From: Cellulomonas sp. JZ18 | Lineage (GTDB): Bacteria > Actinomycetota > Actinomycetes > Actinomycetales > Cellulomonadaceae | Length of the DNA stretch: 64,000 nt | Assembly (NCBI RefSeq): GCF_009720485.1 | Contig: NZ_CP045245.1 | Coordinates: 2,666,001 to 2,730,000 of the forward strand | Reading direction: 5' to 3' | Shown: piece by piece, positions 61,182 through 64,000 of the stretch | Position numbering within the stretch: position 1 is the stretch's first letter | Layout: the number at the start of each line of letters is the position of its first letter | Made by a program: the position numbers and the translations under genes | The notes under the pieces: model-generated | Databases searched by the model: none | What the model was told of the DNA's origin: nothing | What the model saw: only the letters and a program-made list of their open reading frames with translations

Positions 61182-63001
61182 GGGACGTGCTGCGGTGCCT
61201 CGGCCGCCTGCTCGCCCTCGGGTGGGCTCTCGACCGCCGCCGGTTCGCCACCGGCGCCGGGCTGCTCCTGCTGGGCGCGGTCGCGACCCCGGTCGTCGCC
61301 GTGGGCGTCGGCCGCCTGGTCGACGACGTCGTGGCGGGCGCCCCGGACCGCGCCGCCGTGTGGGCCCTCGTCGTGGCGGCCGCACTGGCCGGCGAGCTCA
61401 TGCTCGGCCACTTCGCGCACCTGTCGTACTTCGAGCTCGCCGAGCTCACCGAGGAGCGCCTCAACCGCGACCTGCTGCGGCTGGTGAACGGTCACCCGCG
61501 TCTGGACACGAGCGACGACCCCGCCTTCGCCGACCGTGCGGACCTGCTCCGCCAGGACGTCATGCAGATGCGCGGCGCGATGCAGTCCGGCCTCCAGCTC
61601 GGCGCCACGTCCGTGCAGCTGCTCCTGACCGCGGTCGTGCTCGCCACCGTGTCACCCGCGCTGCTCCTGCTCGCCGCGGCGGCGGCCCTGCCCGTCCTCG
61701 CCGGCCGCCGCGCCGAGGAGACGCTGCAGCGCGCCCGGGAGGACCAGGCCCCCACGACGCGCGCCGTCCGCGCGCTGCGCCGGCTCGCGACGAGCCCGAC
61801 GTCGCAGGCGGAGGTCCGCCTCAGCGGGGCTGCGGACTTCGTCGTCGCCCGGCAGCGCGCGCTGCTGACGACGTACTCGACCGCCATGCGGCGTGCCGAC
61901 GTCCGGTACGCGGCGCTGCGGACCGCGGGGCAGCTCACCTTCGGCCTGGCGTACGCGGCCGCCGTGGTGTGGGTCTTCGTGCTGGCGCGCCGCGGGCAGG
62001 CGAGCGCGGGCGACGTCGTGCTGACCATCACCCTCGCCACGCAGCTCAGCCTCCAGATGGCCGCCGGCCTGGAGCAGCTCGGCACGGTGCACCGCGCCGC
62101 CGCCGGTCTGCGGCGCTTCGACGCCCTCGCACGCGAGGTCGACGACGCGGACGTCGCCACGGGCCCGGCGCCCGCACCGCTGCACCCCGGGGACGGTGTG
62201 CGCCTCGAGCAGGTCACGTTCCGCTACCCGGGGGCTGCGGCACCGGTGCTGCACGGGGTCGACCTGCACCTGCCCGCGGGATCGTCCGTGGCGCTCGTCG
62301 GCGAGAACGGCGCAGGCAAGACCACGCTGCTCAAGCTGCTGGTCGGTCTGTACCGCCCCACGTCGGGACGCGTGCTCGTCGACGGGGTCGACCTCGCGCA
62401 CACCCCGCCGGCCGACTGGTTCGCCCGGACCGCGGCGCTCCACCAGGACGCGGCCCGCGTGGAGCTCTCGCTGCAGCACAGCGTGGGCGTCGGCCTGCTC
62501 GAGCGCGTCGACGACGAGGACGCGGTCCGGGACGCGCTGGCCCGCGCACGGTCGCCCCTGCGGGACGCCCTGCGCACCGACGAGCTCGTGGGGCTGGGGT
62601 ACGGCGACGGCCGGGACCTGTCCGGCGGCCAGTGGCAGGACCTCGGCTTCGCGCGCGCTCTCATGCGCAGCGACGCCCGGCTGCTCGTGCTGGACGAGCC
62701 GGCGTCCGCGCTCGACGCGCTGGCCGAGCAGCGCCTCGTCGACGCCTACCAGGCCACGGCGGCCGAGCTCGCGGCACGGGCGGGCGGCGTCACCGTCTTC
62801 GTCACCCACCGGCTGTCGACGGTCCGGCTCGCCGACCGGATCGTCGTCCTGGCCGACGGCCGCGTCGCGGAGCAGGGCGGGCACGCGGAGCTCCTGGCCC
62901 GCGGGGGCCGGTACGCCGAGCTCTGGGCGACGCAGGCGCGCGCGTACAGCCACGACGGCCCCGGTGCGGGTGCGGGCGGCTCGGGGGAACGCGCCCCGTG
63001 A
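61178..63001 (+). CDS. ABC exporter half-transporter (permease-ATPase)
   Basis: 607 residues. Six N-terminal helices (about 20-310, with LLLGAVATPVVAVGVGRLVD) are followed by an ATPase domain with Walker A GENGAGKTTLLKLL, signature LSGGQWQDLGFARAL, Walker B LLVLDEP and H-loop VTHRLSTV. It pairs with the preceding half-transporter (ATGA overlap). Exporter pairs of this type often move peptides, lipids or antibiotics. The stop overlaps a 36-codon frame and is then followed by a glycosyltransferase-like gene, hinting at a secondary-metabolite or surface-glycan cargo. Confidence 0.92.
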   Translation: MRDVLRCLGRLLALGWALDRRRFATGAGLLLLGAVATPVVAVGVGRLVDDVVAGAPDRAAVWALVVAAALAGELMLGHFAHLSYFELAELTEERLNRDLLRLVNGHPRLDTSDDPAFADRADLLRQDVMQMRGAMQSGLQLGATSVQLLLTAVVLATVSPALLLLAAAAALPVLAGRRAEETLQRAREDQAPTTRAVRALRRLATSPTSQAEVRLSGAADFVVARQRALLTTYSTAMRRADVRYAALRTAGQLTFGLAYAAAVVWVFVLARRGQASAGDVVLTITLATQLSLQMAAGLEQLGTVHRAAAGLRRFDALAREVDDADVATGPAPAPLHPGDGVRLEQVTFRYPGAAAPVLHGVDLHLPAGSSVALVGENGAGKTTLLKLLVGLYRPTSGRVLVDGVDLAHTPPADWFARTAALHQDAARVELSLQHSVGVGLLERVDDEDAVRDALARARSPLRDALRTDELVGLGYGDGRDLSGGQWQDLGFARALMRSDARLLVLDEPASALDALAEQRLVDAYQATAAELAARAGGVTVFVTHRLSTVRLADRIVVLADGRVAEQGGHAELLARGGRYAELWATQARAYSHDGPGAGAGGSGERAP

Positions 63002-63108
63002 ATCGCCGAAGAATGCGCGGACGTCCCCGGTCGACCGTCGCCCGGCATTTCTCCGAAAATCGTTCCGGACGGGGGCCCGGCAGCGCGCGAGAAAGGGGGC
63101 ACGAATGA
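62998..63108 (+). CDS. Possible 36-residue basic peptide between exporter and next gene
   Basis: GTG 62998 overlaps the exporter stop (GTGA), and its TGA at 63106-63108 overlaps the next start (ATGA). It reads VNRRRMRGRPRSTVARHF and then basic sequence to RERGHE. Both overlaps would fit translational coupling. However, third-position GC is only about two thirds, well below neighbouring genes, and there is no hydrophobic or Cys/Ser/Thr-rich core. It may be a chance open frame. Confidence 0.22.
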   Translation: MNRRRMRGRPRSTVARHFSENRSGRGPGSARERGHE

Positions 63109-64000
63109 CACAGCCGCGCGTCAGCGTCTCTGTCATGGCACATCCGCGCCGCGCTGGGCCCGCACATTCTCTCACCCGTTCGTGTGATGGCATGCCGGTG
63201 CGCGTGGTGCTCGACCCGGACCCGGACGGCCCACCGAGCACCGTCCGGACCGCCCGGCGTGCGTGGCGTCCCTGGCACGCCTCCGCGACCCACCACCTCC
63301 TGCTCCAGGACGACGTCACACTGCCGCCGGACTTCGGCCGGCACGTGACGGCAGCCGTGGCGGCCCGCCCGGACGCGGCCCTCAGCTTCTTCAGCGAGTG
63401 GGGGTCGTTCACGTCGCACGCGCTGCGGGTCGGCGCCTACGCGGGCTACCCGTGGGTCCGCCAGCCCGACACCTACCTCGCGACCCAGGCGCTCGTCCTC
63501 CCGGTCGGGCACGCGGACGCACTCGCGCACCTGCTCGCCGGTGCCGACCTCGACGAGCCCGACGACCACGCGGTGCACCGGTACGTCACCGGAGCCGGGA
63601 TCGAGCACCTCGTGAGCAGCCCGAACCTCGTCCAGCACGACGACCGGCCGAGCGTCGTCGGCAACGGCGCGATGGGCGCCCGGCGCGCCACCGTGCCGCT
63701 GGCGGCGTCCGCGCCGCCGAGCGCCACGTGGTGGCGCGGTGACGCCCTGACGTCCCTCCGCCGCGTGCCGAGCGTCTTCTGGCGTCACGCCACCCCGTCG
63801 TCGTACGAGCAGGGGCCCGGACCGGCGGCACCCTGGGTCGTCGCGCCGACGCAGCGGACGTTCGGCGACGCGCACGAGGACGTCGTGGCGCGCGTGCACG
63901 CGATGCTGCGGTCGGCGCTGCGCGCACCGGTCGACGGGCCCGTCGGCGCCGTGCTGCCGGACGTGGCCGTGACGACCGCAGCGCAGCTCGCGGTCGCCCG
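63105..64000 (+). CDS. Glycosyltransferase-like protein, 3' partial
   Basis: 298 codons are open up to the window edge. It begins MTQPRVSVSVMAHPRRAGPA with an excellent ribosome site (gaaaggggg) 5 bases upstream. The N-terminus, the Arg/Trp-rich VRTARRAWRPWHASATHHLLL and Asp69-Asp70 in LLLQDDVTLPPDF look like a GT-A glycosyltransferase with a short acidic metal site, a pattern I recall in small phage- and actinobacterial GT2-like proteins. No hydrophobic anchor is seen. The substrate is unknown. It is in the same orientation as the exporters and may modify what they transport. The 3' end is missing. Confidence 0.5.
   Translation, partial: MTQPRVSVSVMAHPRRAGPAHSLTRSCDGMPVRVVLDPDPDGPPSTVRTARRAWRPWHASATHHLLLQDDVTLPPDFGRHVTAAVAARPDAALSFFSEWGSFTSHALRVGAYAGYPWVRQPDTYLATQALVLPVGHADALAHLLAGADLDEPDDHAVHRYVTGAGIEHLVSSPNLVQHDDRPSVVGNGAMGARRATVPLAASAPPSATWWRGDALTSLRRVPSVFWRHATPSSYEQGPGPAAPWVVAPTQRTFGDAHEDVVARVHAMLRSALRAPVDGPVGAVLPDVAVTTAAQLAVA

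Overview
The window is very GC-rich, gene-dense DNA with many GTG starts and frequent 4-base stop/start overlaps (ATGA, GTGA). The tmRNA tag, the prfB-ftsE-ftsX-smpB order, the Tad locus and the actinobacterial two-component pairs all point to a high-GC actinobacterium. Cellulomonas or a close relative in the Micrococcales is my best guess, by inference from content rather than by a search. No prophage, insertion sequence, CRISPR array or tRNA was seen.

Layout. 1-4.3 kb: the end of dinB, a frameshifted ribokinase and a GH65 glycoside phosphorylase. 4.3-10.6 kb: a six-gene minus-strand operon in which every junction overlaps by 4 bases. It encodes a receiver/PIG-L deacetylase fusion, an ATP-grasp enzyme, a PHP phosphoesterase, a processive GT2 glycosyltransferase, a 63-residue membrane protein and a membrane PAS histidine kinase. 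It reads as a signal-linked glycan or glycoconjugate pathway and is the best candidate for an undescribed system here. 10.8-12.6 kb: a TcyP-like symporter behind a 27-codon Cys-containing leader peptide and tandem hairpins, which looks like an attenuator. 12.7-31.9 kb: heme oxygenase, two NarL-type two-component systems (one with a CPBP protease), a DEAD-box helicase, an MFS exporter, an MMPL pump and three TetR regulators, one with a clear double operator.

31.9-39.8 kb: the accessory part. A four-gene WXG100/type VII substrate cluster, tmRNA and a secreted-type metalloprotease are followed by a row of small, coupled, mostly unrecognised genes with an ankyrin protein and a remnant of its duplicate. 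The row resembles an orphan immunity array. 40-53 kb: LigC-type ligase, RecQ, NDH-2, a DUF2207 protein and the smpB/M23 hydrolase/ftsX/ftsE/prfB block. 53-59 kb: a LacI regulator and a Tad-type pilus locus of seven genes. 59-64 kb: two coupled ABC exporter half-transporters followed by a glycosyltransferase-like gene cut by the window end.

Data quality. Seven single-base deletions, each in a run of G or C, break six genes (ribokinase twice, smpB, ftsX, ftsE, prfB, the first ABC exporter). Four of these genes are normally needed for growth or are highly conserved. In every case adding one base restores a full-length family protein, so sequencing or assembly error is much more likely than decay. 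Those coding regions are given as one feature each, spanning the shift.
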